In this document: positions 55,231 through 64,000 of the stretch, in pieces | Layout of the letters: each line of letters opens with the position of its first letter | Numbering within the stretch: position 1 is the first letter of the stretch | Source: Labia minor | Taxonomy: Eukaryota; Arthropoda; Insecta; Dermaptera; Spongiphoridae | DNA: 64,000 nt | Direction of reading: 5' to 3' | NCBI GenBank assembly: GCA_963082975.1 | Contig: OY720348.1 | Span: 20,017,146-20,081,145 of the forward strand | The notes under the pieces: generated by a model | Told to the model about the DNA's origin: nothing | Database searches by the model: none | What the model saw: the letters and a program-made list of their open reading frames with translations, nothing else | Translations under genes and position numbers: made by a program

Positions 55231-57386
55231 ATATATTGTATATAGCAGTGATCCCCAAACTGTGAGCCGCCAAAAATTCCGATGTATTATGGAACCCGTA
55301 TACCGAAAAAGTTTTGGAACCTCTGGTATATAGTATTATAAGATAATTCAATAGTAAATCTACTTTATATTCATTTGAAATTAGACATTTCAGAATTTTG
55401 AAAACAAATATAATAGTAATAGTGCTGGACCAATAAAAATAAAGACGAATGAATAAAACAAATTCAAAAATCGTGTATATAATAATAATTAATATATAAA
55501 ATATGGGCTTGCAATAAAATAAATCAGGAAAAAATAATTTTAGAAATATATTTTTCTATATTAATATTTTAATATATCTTCTTGGATTTTTTTTTTTACT
55601 AAAATATATTTTTTCTTTATAATTATTTTTTTTTATATATATAATAAAAACCAGGTCTTTCACTCTATTTATTTTATTTTATTAAATTTATTTATATATT
55701 AAAATGAAATTCAAAGTTTTCTATTATTTTTAAATATTATCGATCAAACAAATCAATATGATGTTATAATATATATTATATAATTTACAATTACTGCTAT
55801 TATTATTATTATTATTATTATTACTATTTAAATCATTTTTAATATGTATACTCAGCTACATAAACAATAAATAATATGTTAATGTTATGATAGAAATTGA
55901 AAATAAGACATAAAAAATAAATATTTAATACATAAACTGGACCGAGATTGGTATACTATCATTTACTTTAATAAACTACATTTAATCAAATTTAACTAGT
56001 ATATATATATTATATCAAGATTAGTTTAAAGTAATTGAGATTTTATTAGAATCGCTCTTTATTAAATATTAATTCAAGATTTTATTAGAATCATAAATTT
56101 TTAGAAAAATTTAAATTTAAAAAATAAAAATTTTTACTTGAATGTTACTTGAATCTCGGTAATAAAATATAAATATATATATTATATATATATATAATAT
56201 AAATTTAAAATTTTTTTTTTCACACTAACCGATCCTCAAATTATCTTTCAGAAATTTTTCTATTAATTATCAATAATTCAATGATCTGATATGTAACTTA
56301 AAAATGCCTATAGATAGAGAGTGAGCGTAAATTGAATTCGGATACTTTCTTTTATGCAACCAGGAGCTTCTGCTTTGCAATTTGGTGGAATACTTTCCAG
56401 GGGAAAATATGTTATTTTAATAATTCATCATTCATAGTTATTCGAGATTTTGTTTAATTTCAATTGTTAAATCAAAGGTTTCTGGTTGCATAATCCAAAG
56501 CTTCTAATTAACCCTCGAGATTATTATCATTCACTTTTTGTTTATCTTTGACTTGAGTACACTCAATGCGCATGTCCGCCACTGACCGACACTCACGATG
56601 TTGAGAAACGGGATTCCCCCGAATTAGAGGTAAAAAAATTAGATTGTTCTTAGATTAATGAGTTCGTAACGAAACCTGGCTTTATATAAATGTAAAAAAA
56701 TAGTAATTATCACCTTGGAATAATTTAATAAATAATTTTTACTTATCATTGGTTGAGGACCTTAGTCCTTGATGATGGTGACGTTGCCAAAGATCTGTTG
56801 ACGACATTATTAATTGATAAAAATCAACACAAACCCTATAAACCTCTTTTCTTACTAAATCAAATAGTTGAATACATGATTCATTTCAATTAATTATTAT
56901 TTATTAATAATTTATTATGAATATAAATTCGATGAGTATTTATTTAGGCAATTTCAAACTTGAAATATTCAACACCAAATTTTTTATTGTAATTCGTTCA
57001 TTGCATTTTACAAATCCCATTTTAAAATCCTCTCATAAATGATAATAGGTTTAGGTTTAAGTATAAAAAAGAAGTGAGTTGCATACAAATCTTGGTATAC
57101 ATTTTACTTTCCTTATCTGTTAAGTTTGCTTTAGATAAAAAATTATTCTATACGAAATTATCAGATTTCTGTTTTTTTTTTTTTTTTTTTTTTTTTCTAA
57201 TTTAATATTTAACTAAAAATATTAATATAAGAATCAATCTAAATCCATAAACGAATATACCTAATCTATTATTTATTAATATTTTTCTTATTAACTTTCA
57301 GTGTATTTTGGGATCTATATTCAGCGGCACCTGAACGACGAGACACATGTGAGCACTCAAGCGAAGCCAAAGCGTTTCACGACTAT
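42625..57386 (+). CDS. Ssdp: Single-stranded DNA-binding protein Ssdp/SSBP (N-terminal part, 4 exons in window)
   Basis: Nuclear partner of LDB/Chip. It stabilises LIM-homeodomain-LDB complexes and was named for pyrimidine-rich single-stranded DNA binding. Exons 42625-42680, 42903-42975, 45823-45884 and 57302-57386 join in frame to 92 residues starting [20 protein letters not shown] and passing through [40 protein letters not shown] and [10 protein letters not shown]. This is nearly identical to the LUFS/LisH domain of insect and vertebrate SSBP2/3/4 (recalled). The Pro/Gly-rich remainder (SAAAAPSP... in relatives) is not in the window, so the gene continues beyond 64000. The start codon is the family's usual one. 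Introns are 222, 2847 and 11417 bp, full of repeats. Confidence 0.95.
42903..42975 (+). CDS. Ssdp: Ssdp exon 2
   Basis: Acceptor TTGTTCTAG, donor GTAAAT. Residues 19-43, [20 protein letters not shown], the LisH helix pair that mediates dimerisation. Ends on a whole codon. Confidence 0.95.
42976..45822. other. Ssdp intron 2
   Basis: AT-rich. A patch at 43090-43480 has more G and C and is open for about 100 codons, but holds no motif and contains poly-A. (TAA)n near 44943-44965. No repeat family of this window is recognised here. Confidence 0.55.
45823..45884 (+). CDS. Ssdp: Ssdp exon 3
   Basis: Acceptor TTTTTTTTTTCAG, donor GTGAGT (after TG; a GGT GGT run makes the site look ambiguous, but frame fixes 45884). 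Residues 44-64, [20 protein letters not shown]. Confidence 0.95.
45885..48224. other. Ssdp intron 3, proximal part
   Basis: AT-rich, with the minisatellite at 46485-46697. G9-10 run within GAAGGAGGGGGGGGGTG near 47315. Otherwise nothing recognised. Confidence 0.55.
46485..46697. repeat. Two-unit minisatellite in Ssdp intron
   Basis: About four units of roughly 30 bp (GATTTACAAATATATAATAT, then TTTGTTAGGG) are followed without a break by three 31-bp units (GAATACCCGAATTTTATATA, then TTTAGTTAGGG). The two unit types share their last third (TTAGTTAGGG). A lone diverged unit of the first type occurs at about 46345-46375. Confidence 0.85.
48225..48415 (+). pseudogene. Decayed LINE reverse-transcriptase tail
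   Basis: The + frame gives [40 protein letters not shown], which follows the GHVxR...GRPRxRWxDxIxxD layout of RTE/Jockey-type C-termini. Weak but on-pattern; no terminal features. Confidence 0.45.
49000..49179. mobile_element. hAT-like MITE with perfect 8-bp target duplication
   Basis: Left end CTGTGTTTCCCAACCTGGGG, typical of hAT MITEs. GTCTAGAT lies on both sides (48992-48999, 49180-49187). The right end (GGCATGGCACAAAAAAG) does not mirror the left well. Confidence 0.6.
49188..50698. other. Ssdp intron 3, AT-rich part
   Basis: (TA)n at about 49851-49865; nothing else recognised. Confidence 0.5.
50699..51855. mobile_element. Foldback element FB4 with nested R2
   Basis: Starts GGTAATTATTCAATCGAGTT and ends AACTCGATTGAATAAATACC, inverted. 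The arms continue with GGATTTGGATAAAACTTTAC, CAGTGGGTTCC. The centre holds AAAATTAGTGGATCCCTCTG. The right arm is split by an R2 copy (51127-51774). Confidence 0.75.
51127..51774 (+). repeat. Dispersed repeat R2, full copy in FB4 arm
   Basis: Nearly identical to 4371-5024 and of equal extent, which fixes both ends. Two TGACGTCA motifs at about 51317-51345, a (GGACGGACA)n tract at about 51612-51650. Comparison with FB3 shows the arm sequence resuming at AAGTTTATTTGGAATT after the repeat. A + frame runs through its 3' half, but it is not coding. Confidence 0.82.
51856..53888. other. Ssdp intron 3, stretch with one complex patch
   Basis: (TA)n at about 51943-51960 and 52520-52546; (CT)n at about 52931-52944. 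The part 51980-52195 is of higher complexity and GC than its surroundings (contains CTTGCTGGTTAAGATGG and GTTGCGCTCCTCGGTTG) and matches nothing I recognise. 53390-53560 is another such patch. Confidence 0.45.
53889..54124. mobile_element. hAT MITE relic (one end)
   Basis: Inverse of parts of 62142-62594: AAGATAAGTGTAAAAG start, TTTAAGAGCCTGATCGCAAA inside, and GCACAGTGGTTGAGAATCA at the right. The opposite end and target duplication are lost. Confidence 0.55.
54125..55237. other. Ssdp intron 3, AT-rich part
   Basis: (GA)n at about 54172-54202. TGATTTAGTGATGTTACCAT at about 54139-54158 repeats 53386-53405. (TA)n at 55197-55227. No gene recognised. Confidence 0.5.
55246..55325. mobile_element. 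80-bp hAT mini-MITE with perfect target duplication
   Basis: Ends CAGTGATCCCCAAACTGTGA and AAGTTTTGGAACCTCTG, inverted. GTATATAG on both sides (55238-55245, 55326-55333). Too small to be anything but a nonautonomous relic. One of the clearest insertions in the window. Confidence 0.82.
55334..57301. other. Ssdp intron 3, distal part
   Basis: (ATT)n at about 55798-55832. A GC-richer patch at 56530-56640 and a short hairpin-like GAGGACCTTAGTCCTTGATG near 56756. Long T run (27 T or more, 57172-57196). Branch region and acceptor of Ssdp exon 4 at the end. Confidence 0.5.
57302..57386 (+). CDS. Ssdp: Ssdp exon 4
   Basis: Acceptor TTAACTTTCAG, donor GTGAGT. Residues 64-92, [20 protein letters not shown], then EAKAFHDY. 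Ends on a whole codon; no later exon is found in 57387-64000. Confidence 0.95.
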
Positions 57387-57483
57387 GTGAGTATTCAATG
57401 CGACAATAACGACAAAAACATTATTCAAATCTATTGCATGCGTTTGCATTTTACATTTCTTTTTTTATTCTCTTTTATTTTAC

Positions 57484-57529
<46 letters not shown>

Positions 57530-57984
57530 GAGAAATTTATTGAATCTTTTACAATATAAAAATAAGAGGTCTATAGATTTAAATTTATATATCGAATATT
57601 TATATATGTATATTTCATGAGAGGCAAATTATACATATCGTTATAATAAAATAATTTTATTGAAATCATGTTGATATAATCATATATAAATATACTAGTA
57701 TTATATATTTTAATGTTTTATTAATTTGATTGAAGTTTTATGAAATTTGTTTAATTTTGTTACATTTCGTTGATAAAATTAAACAAGATGAGAGATAGGT
57801 ATTCATTCAATTTGAAAATATTTTCATATTTAAAATATTTTTTTTTTATTTACACAAAAAAATGATTAAAATTTATTCTACCCAATATATATTAGGGATC
57901 GACATTCGGTATTTAAATTTTGACAGATGGGTTCTAAGATTCGATGATTCTGAAAAAAATAATTCTCCTGTTGACTTGTATATA
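57387..57984. other. Start of Ssdp intron 4
   Basis: (TA)n at 57487-57524, otherwise AT-rich, no feature. Confidence 0.55.
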
Positions 57985-58773
57985 TACCCGAGGACAGATC
58001 AATAATTTTTGAATTTCCCGTCTCTTAAATGAAATGGCAAGCAACTATCTGCAATCTCCAGGTTTTATTGCAATCTCCAGGATTTACTTAAGCAATCTCC
58101 AGGTTTTACTAGCCTTTCCTGGTGAGTTGACAATCACAACCCTGATTATATGTATATTAAACTTAAAATATACTTAAGTAAAAAAAAGAAAACAAATGTA
58201 AATAAAACATAATATAATTAACGAAAATTGTAATAGCGTATCAATAAATGATCGCAAAAGAAACAATTTAATCTTGTAAATATTGTAACTTTCATCTTTT
58301 GTATGTTCTGATAATCAACTATTGTAAATTTTTTTTTTTTTGGCTAATAAACATACTCTTTAAATTGAAATTGAAATTGCAAGCAACTATCCGCTGACTG
58401 TTGTCGAAATTTGTACTAGTTGGGTCTTTTAGTTTTTGTTTGACATCTATTAATAGCAGACTACCTCTTGATTAGAGAAGAAAATGGAAAAAAGTGAGTT
58501 TCCGTGAAAATCCATGAATTGAGATACGAATTGCTTCCTTATCCGCCCTATTCTCCGGATTTAGCCCCGAGTGACTTGCTTGTTTTCATCATTTCACAAA
58601 CAAATACCTATTTTGATGCACTCGACAAATCTTACCTTTTGGAAGGGATATATAAATATCAGAGAAACGTTGGACGAAGTGTAGAGAGCTCAAAGGAGAA
58701 AAATAAAATAATTTTTTATCCAAAAACCTGTGTTTCATTCAAAAAGTCGCAAACTTATTGACCTACCCTCGTA
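57985..58773 (+). mobile_element. Internally deleted mariner (DD34D) with nested retro-insert
   Basis: Ends TACCCGAGGACAGATCAATA and inverse TACGAGGGTAGGTCAATAAG with TA at both sides; same family as 14341-14860. The right half encodes [19 protein letters not shown], with the third catalytic Asp, and the C-terminal TYFDALDKSYLLEGI. The middle of the transposase is missing. An insert of 329 bp lies at 58050-58378. Confidence 0.82.
58050..58378 (+). mobile_element. Retro-insert with 13-bp target duplication
   Basis: GCAAGCAACTATC occurs at 58037-58049 and 58379-58391, exactly at the two sides. The 3' end reads GGCTAATAAACATACTCTTT, AAATTGAAATTGAAATT, a tail type known from arthropod LINEs. At the 5' end GCAATCTCCAGG(T/A)TTT occurs three times. 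Probably a 5'-truncated LINE or a LINE-mobilised short element. No coding frame. Confidence 0.75.
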
Positions 58774-60639
58774 TATATAATATTTAACAAAATAGTATGA
58801 AATGAATGTAAAAATGAATTAAACCCAAATTTGATATTTGAGATAAGTACAACATTAACTAATTAGTTAAGATCGATTAATAAATAAACCTATTTTTAAT
58901 ATATTATATATCTCATTAATTAAATTGATCATAGCTCTCATAAACTTCAATAATATTGATAAAAAATAAATTAAAAAAATAGAGCATTCCATTCTGCTCA
59001 TTTTATGTTTTATGTGAGATTTCTTTAATCATTTATTATGTACGCTTAAGACATTTCATTTTTTTTTTTTTTTTAAATATAAAATTCATCCAAGGGGGTT
59101 GAAAGCTTGTTAAGGAGTAACTAAGAAGAGTTAGTTGTTGTTTGTGGTGGTGGTAGAGAGAAAACCAATTGGGTTACATCGTCTCATGGAGCAGCTATAT
59201 TTGTTTTGACTGACCTCACCTGAGCAGCAGGTAGAAGCCGGTGAGGCGTGATAGCCTCAGGCGAGGTTGTTAGATCGTTGTCTCCTTGTACTGACCTCGA
59301 GACACTGTTGCCACTTCTTTTGTTAGTTAAAAATAAAAAAAAAAAAATAATAATTAAACTAAAATGAAATGAACAAAAAATTACTTTATTTTAATTTTGA
59401 AATATATAAAAGTATGATTTTAAAAATGGTTCAACCCCACTATAATCAATTGAAAATAAAAATATTTCTTTCATAAGTCAGAATTTATAGGTAATTCTAT
59501 TGTAGTGTTTATTTCATAAATTATTTTTTAAAATTGAATCTAATATATGGTTATCTGTTTTGTTTTGTTTTTGATTTTTTTTTTTTTTTTTCATTTCTGA
59601 TTACTACTTTTATGGTTTCTTTTTTCATTCTTGATATTGAATTGATTGATCGAATCATTTGCTTACAAAATACGTAGAAAATCCCTGGAATGAAGAACTG
59701 ACAACACGGCGCTTCCAGGTATGCAGGGTACGAAAAAAAGAGAAAAAATAATCTACCTGTCCAACAAGCGGGCATGAAAAAGGCGTGGGACATATAAATT
59801 TTTACCTAAGATCAACGTTTGAAATTAAAGTGAAAAAAGGGTGAAAATTAACCTCGATTTATTTGTAATTCTTCATCAGGAATAAATAATCGAACAAGAT
59901 TAAACTTATCAAATCCAAAATTAATAATTTGTTTCAATTTCATTCAATTAATATTGCAGTATTGGCCACTCGATTTAGTCTCATTTCATTTAATTCTCTT
60001 TTTGTATATATTCATATTTGAAAATTACTAATCCTCTTTTTTTCTTCTGGCTTATATTTAAAAAAAAACATTGCCATTTTCAAATAGGAATTGAATTGGA
60101 TTTGAGTGAAGGTAGAAACTGACTGCCAACTCCTGTTTCATGAAATTGTAGCCAAGGTGTGCCTCCACATGGCATCTTGATTGATCTCGTTGTCTCTAAT
60201 CGTTTCTGAAAGCATTTTCATTTTAATTCTAATTCTTCTATACAAACCTTTTCTATCAATCCAAATTTGACCTTTAACTAAAGAAATTTGAAAGTCCCGA
60301 GAGCATTCACAATTTCATATGGATAACAATATCAATGGAAATTGACAAATTTTAATAAATTTCAATGCTTTCCTTTATTTAAATTTTCTAAAAACATATC
60401 GTTAATCAGCATTAATTATATATATTACCTTTATATTTTATGAATTTAAGCAAAATTAAACAACTGTATTAAACTAATATATATATATCATATTATTAAT
60501 CTATTAATATTCATTAAAAATTATTTTTAATTATATATTGAATATATTTATAAACAAAAATTTTCTTTATTGAAAATCAATTTTAGTCAAGTATATATTG
60601 AGCATTGTTATCTATAACCTTTTTTTTTGGTTGACGTAT
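58774..60639. other. Ssdp intron 4 with several complex patches
   Basis: Mostly AT-rich. Patches of higher GC and complexity at 59095-59320, 59650-59785 and 60110-60215 match no other part of the window and show no open frame with splice sites. They are candidates for conserved regulatory DNA, but nothing here proves it. Confidence 0.4.
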
Positions 60640-61100
60640 AATTCCATCGGTGTAGAATTTCTTTAGTTGACTTGGCCAAGTGATTTTCAGCAGCGTTGCT
60701 ACCATCAAGTGGGTTTTGTAGAGAGGGTGCAAGGTCCGGGCTATACGGCGGATGCATTAAAACTTTCCGTCAATTTGTTTCGTGTCATGATGTGTGTGAC
60801 CGTCATGATGGGATACAATTCCTTTTGACTAATTCTGGTCGATCTTTCTGGATTGGTTCGTTTCAAGGGTCGACTTGTTCACAGTAAAGAACCGAATGGG
60901 TTACAGCTGGTCATAATTGAAAATTCGATTCTTATCCCATCGAAAACTCAACATAACGTCGTTTGCAGACTTTGAAGTCGTTTGTGGAGTGTTATTAGCA
61001 TTGTTCGCGTTTGATAATCTTATATATCACCCATTTTTCATCGTTTGTAATGATTCACTTCAAAAATGGTTTAACTTCGTTTTCAGCAGCTTATGAAATT
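60640..61100 (-). pseudogene. Decayed mariner transposase
   Basis: On the minus strand: KWVIYDN-like (region near 61070, GDEKWVIYDN in relatives, here GDI with shifts), KSAKRRYVEFSM-like, HHDGHTHH (second Asp region) and [15 protein letters not shown] (about 60735). Many stops and frameshifts. Terminal repeats not identified. Confidence 0.6.
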
Positions 61101-61637
61101 AAATCTTATTTTTTTTATTATTATTATTTAAAAAATTATTATTAAATTATTTGTTTTTAATTTTGTATATTATAATTATATAATTTGATAATTGTCTTTA
61201 TTTTCAAATGTTGCAAATCTTATTTTGTTATATGGGTGTATATTTCTGCTCGAGGTATATGTGTCACGTGTGATGAGGAATTAAGTTTCTTAACTATAAT
61301 TATTGAAATAACAATTATTCCCTATTTTTTCATTTAGAAAAATTACAGATCCTAAATTCCACTAAATAATTAATTTAATTAAATCTATTATTAATTTTCG
61401 TTGTTTTTTCTAATTCAATTTTCATCTACATCTACCCTAAGAGATATTATGTCGGCGCGAACGCGCGCGTACGCTGGCTGACTAATAAACCAATCCTACC
61501 TTTTCTAGAATAGTGGATTGTATTTAAATTAAATGGGCGTAACCACCTTGTTTTATTTTTTACAATACAAAATGGATTTGAATTTACTGTTCAAAGTCGA
61601 GCAATCTTGATAATACAGGAAACGAATTTATTTATAC
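61101..61637. other. Ssdp intron 4, AT-rich
   Basis: A short CpG-dense run, GGCGCGAACGCGCGCGTACG, at about 61454-61473 stands out; nothing else recognised. Confidence 0.5.
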
Positions 61638-61800
61638 CAGCGGTCGGGGAACCGGGGTAAATTACCCCAAATTGGGTAAAAATGAAATTTTTGGGATAAA
61701 AAAGAAACTTTTGTGAGTATATATTTTTAATTTGTTATTTTATAAACCATGGGGTAATATCAACTGACACAAAAATATTTTGGGGTAATGATTAATCAAT
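61638..61800. repeat. Possible hAT end
   Basis: CAGCGGTCGGGGAACCGGGG and repeated TTGGGGTAAT-type units are like hAT left ends. No mirrored right end found. Confidence 0.4.
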
Positions 61801-62141
61801 AATCTATCAATAAATTCAGTTTCTTATTATAATTAATAATCAATTTTATATATATATATATTCCATTAATAAAAATATGGATTCACAAAGACAAAACAAT
61901 AAAAACTAATAACAAAAATATAAGAACAACGAGTAATTATAATTGGATCAAAATAAATTACAAATTTACTTAAAAAATTTTTTTTAAAAAATAACTTTTT
62001 AATTAATAAAACTGTTATTATGATGATGCAAACTTCTTTTCCAACAGAGGTTTTTGCTTTTCAATCATCAACTTTTAAAAATAGAGAATTAATTTTTTTT
62101 TATTTCTCATTATACATGCATAGCTTATTCAATTTATAGAT

Positions 62142-62594
62142 CAGTGATTCTCAACCACTGTGCCGAGGCACTTTTGTGTGCCGCGAGATTTTCAAAATGT
62201 ACCTCCAAATTTTACAAATGTAAAGTTCAAATTAAGAAAAAGTACTTATTTATTTTATACTTTATTCGTATTTATTTGTTTATATGTATGTAAAAAAAGG
62301 TAAAATGTTTTTGCGATCTGGCTCTTAAACATTTTCGACTTTTTTTCAATTTTTTCAATATGGTTCTAAAAACAAAGTAGTATCACCAAGTGTGCCCACC
62401 CCTGTTATATTATTTCTGAAATGTGCCCGACTGTTGAAAAAAGTTCGCGGCCCCTGATTATTATCATATACTATATTACACAGTAAATTATAGGTACGTA
62501 AAAAACTTTTACACTTATCTTTTTCTTTGTGTGCCACCATATTTTTAAACCGTTAAAAGTGTGCCGCGGTAAAAAAAAAGGTTGAGAATCACTG
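62142..62594. mobile_element. hAT MITE, CAGTGATTCTCAACC type, composite
   Basis: Ends CAGTGATTCTCAACCACTGT and AAAGGTTGAGAATCACTG. Flanks TTATAGAT and ATATAGAT agree in seven of eight bases. Near the middle, GTATCACCAAGTGTGCCCAC, CCCTG is the inverse of the end of the 5866/7796 family, so one MITE is nested in another. Interior CGGCACAC-type blocks link it to 12366-12583. Confidence 0.75.
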
Positions 62595-62602
62595 ATATAG
62601 AT

Positions 62603-62677
62603 ATTAAAGATTTTGATTTTGAAAATGCGACATTCAAACTAAAATATTCTTTATTCTTATTTATTTTAAAATTTATA

Positions 62678-62721
<44 letters not shown>

Positions 62722-62958
62722 CTTCACCAGTAATTTCCATTTAATTATCAAGAATAAAAATTTTTATTTCCAATAAAAAAAAGATGAGTTGGTCTTAAAT
62801 TATATTTTTCAAGTGATTTTTCCTTTTCATATCAAATAAATAAATCTCAAATTATCAATTATTTCATATTCTTTTTTCCAATTTTGCGATAAAATTTCAT
62901 ACAATAATTTTTTTTATATTTATGTTAGTTTCAAATATCCCAAATAAAATTTTAAAAT
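62603..62958. other. AT-rich stretch
   Basis: (TA)n at 62673-62717, otherwise AT-rich; no feature. Confidence 0.55.
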
Positions 62959-63068
62959 AAGTTGACCTGTGGCCAGGTCCGAACCGACAGACGGTTTGAA
63001 GTAAATTAATTTCCAGCTACAGAAACAATTTCAAATAATTTTAATATATCTATTAATGTAATAAAAAT
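62959..63068 (+). repeat. R2 fragment (5' end only)
   Basis: AAGTTGACCTGTGGCCAGGT, CCGAACCGACAGACGG, then the ATTTCCAGCTACAGAAACAA block and stops after ATCTATTAATGTAATAAAAA. The rest of R2 is absent. Confidence 0.75.
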
Positions 63069-64000
63069 TAGAATTTACATCTAACCATTGAAGAATTTAT
63101 TTGTAAATTTATCATATTGGATTCGATCATTTCCAAAAAAATAAATTAATTTACTGTTCAGTTTAAGTTAACTAATTTCATTTTTTTTTAGGATTGTTTT
63201 TTATTTTACATAAACATCAAATTTAGATGTTGTATAGCTAATTAAACAATGAAGTATGTATTCATTGCTTTTATCAACTAGTATATAATCAAACTTGAAA
63301 AAGAATAAAATTTAAGATATTTTTAAAAAGTAAATTCAGAGCAGTGGTTATGTCCAAAGCAGGTGCAGACCTAAGACATACCATTCACCCCCCCCCCCCC
63401 CCCGACCTATTCAATTTAATTGAAAAAAATTTAATTTCCACTTTTAATTAAAATTTAAATTAACATAAATTTTAACTAGACGATTTTTTTCTGGCATATA
63501 TATATATATATATATTCATTTCCATAAGCCAAATGAATCCAAGAGCCTGCAATCGATTTGAAGTATACTTTTAAGTGTTCTTTTTAAGAGTGATGTGAAG
63601 ATATATATGTCTGGCATTGCGCATGCTCACTTTTTATCTCATTCGCAAATGTGACGTCATTCATGGAGCATGGAATACTTAGGCCCTAGGCTATTTTCTT
63701 ACATTTTTATAATAACCTAATTATTATAAGAATTACAATACTTAGAATTTAAAATTTAAATTGACTATACCTAAAATCATTTATCCTACCTACAATTAAT
63801 ATAATTAAATAACTATCAGTAGATTTATTAAATATTTACTCAAACAAATAATCTATTTTATTTAATTTTCTTCTGCAAATTGCAAAACGTAATTTTCTCT
63901 TTTATCTTGAAAAACATCCTTTTTAAGATCTCAATTTTTCGTATTTTAATTTAGATGGAAGTTTTTAAAATTTATCCCAAAATCTACTCTCCAATGTTTT
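63069..64000. other. Ssdp intron 4, right edge of window
   Basis: A C17 run at about 63388-63404 and (TA)n at about 63497-63515. A patch at 63600-63700 contains TGTGACGTCATTCATGGAGC, a CRE-like site outside any R2 copy. No exon of Ssdp found. Confidence 0.5.

Noticed and set aside
59095..59320. Considered as next Ssdp exon
   Set aside because: The expected SAAAAPSP-type continuation is not encoded in any frame, and no matching acceptor/donor pair is present.
63388..63404. C17 homopolymer
   Set aside because: Likely a simple repeat or sequencing-prone run; no biological claim made.

Overview
The window is nuclear DNA from an animal, most likely an arthropod. It is strongly AT-rich, has spliced genes with long introns, and is packed with decayed transposons: DD34D mariner, a rosa-like DD41D element, hAT-type MITEs with 8-bp target duplications, TTAA-flanked palindromes, a tRNA-derived SINE and RTE/Jockey-like LINE tails. 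No bacterial genes, operons, rRNA genes or CRISPR arrays are present. The taxonomic call is an inference from the element families and the protein sequences; nothing in the window fixes the species.

Two genes are clear, both on the + strand. The first (2345-19646) is the 3' part of a phospholipase C-like gene of the PRIP/PLC-L type. Fifteen exons encode 902 residues: the end of the EF-hand region, PLC X and Y domains, a C2 domain, a helical PRIP-type C-terminal region and a Ser-rich tail with the stop codon. Upstream exons, presumably carrying the PH domain, lie before the window. A Ca2+-ligand Glu of active PLCs is Lys here, and a phosphate-binding Lys and a Tyr are also changed, so the product is probably a pseudoenzyme, although the second catalytic His is kept. 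The second gene (42625-57386, continuing beyond the window) is Ssdp/SSBP, the LisH/LUFS-domain partner of LDB/Chip. Its first four coding exons (92 residues) are spread over nearly 15 kb, with a GC-rich, CCAAT-containing promoter/5' UTR just upstream.

About 22.7 kb separates the two genes. It holds one orphan 70-codon open frame behind a good splice acceptor (22789-23001), a miRNA-like hairpin, and otherwise mobile-element debris and AT-rich sequence. Introns of both genes hold the same repeat families, often nested: a retro-insert in a mariner; a TTAA palindrome in a long-TIR foldback element; a CRE-bearing dispersed repeat in another foldback and in a hAT element; a hAT element in a LINE tail.

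I found no clearly new biological system. The most interesting items are the partly retained active site of the PLC-L protein, the long-TIR foldback family whose outer arms differ between copies yet match within each copy, a mariner holding two separately deleted transposase copies between one pair of TIRs, a roughly 1-kb inverted duplication of a CRE-carrying repeat, and a two-unit minisatellite in an Ssdp intron.
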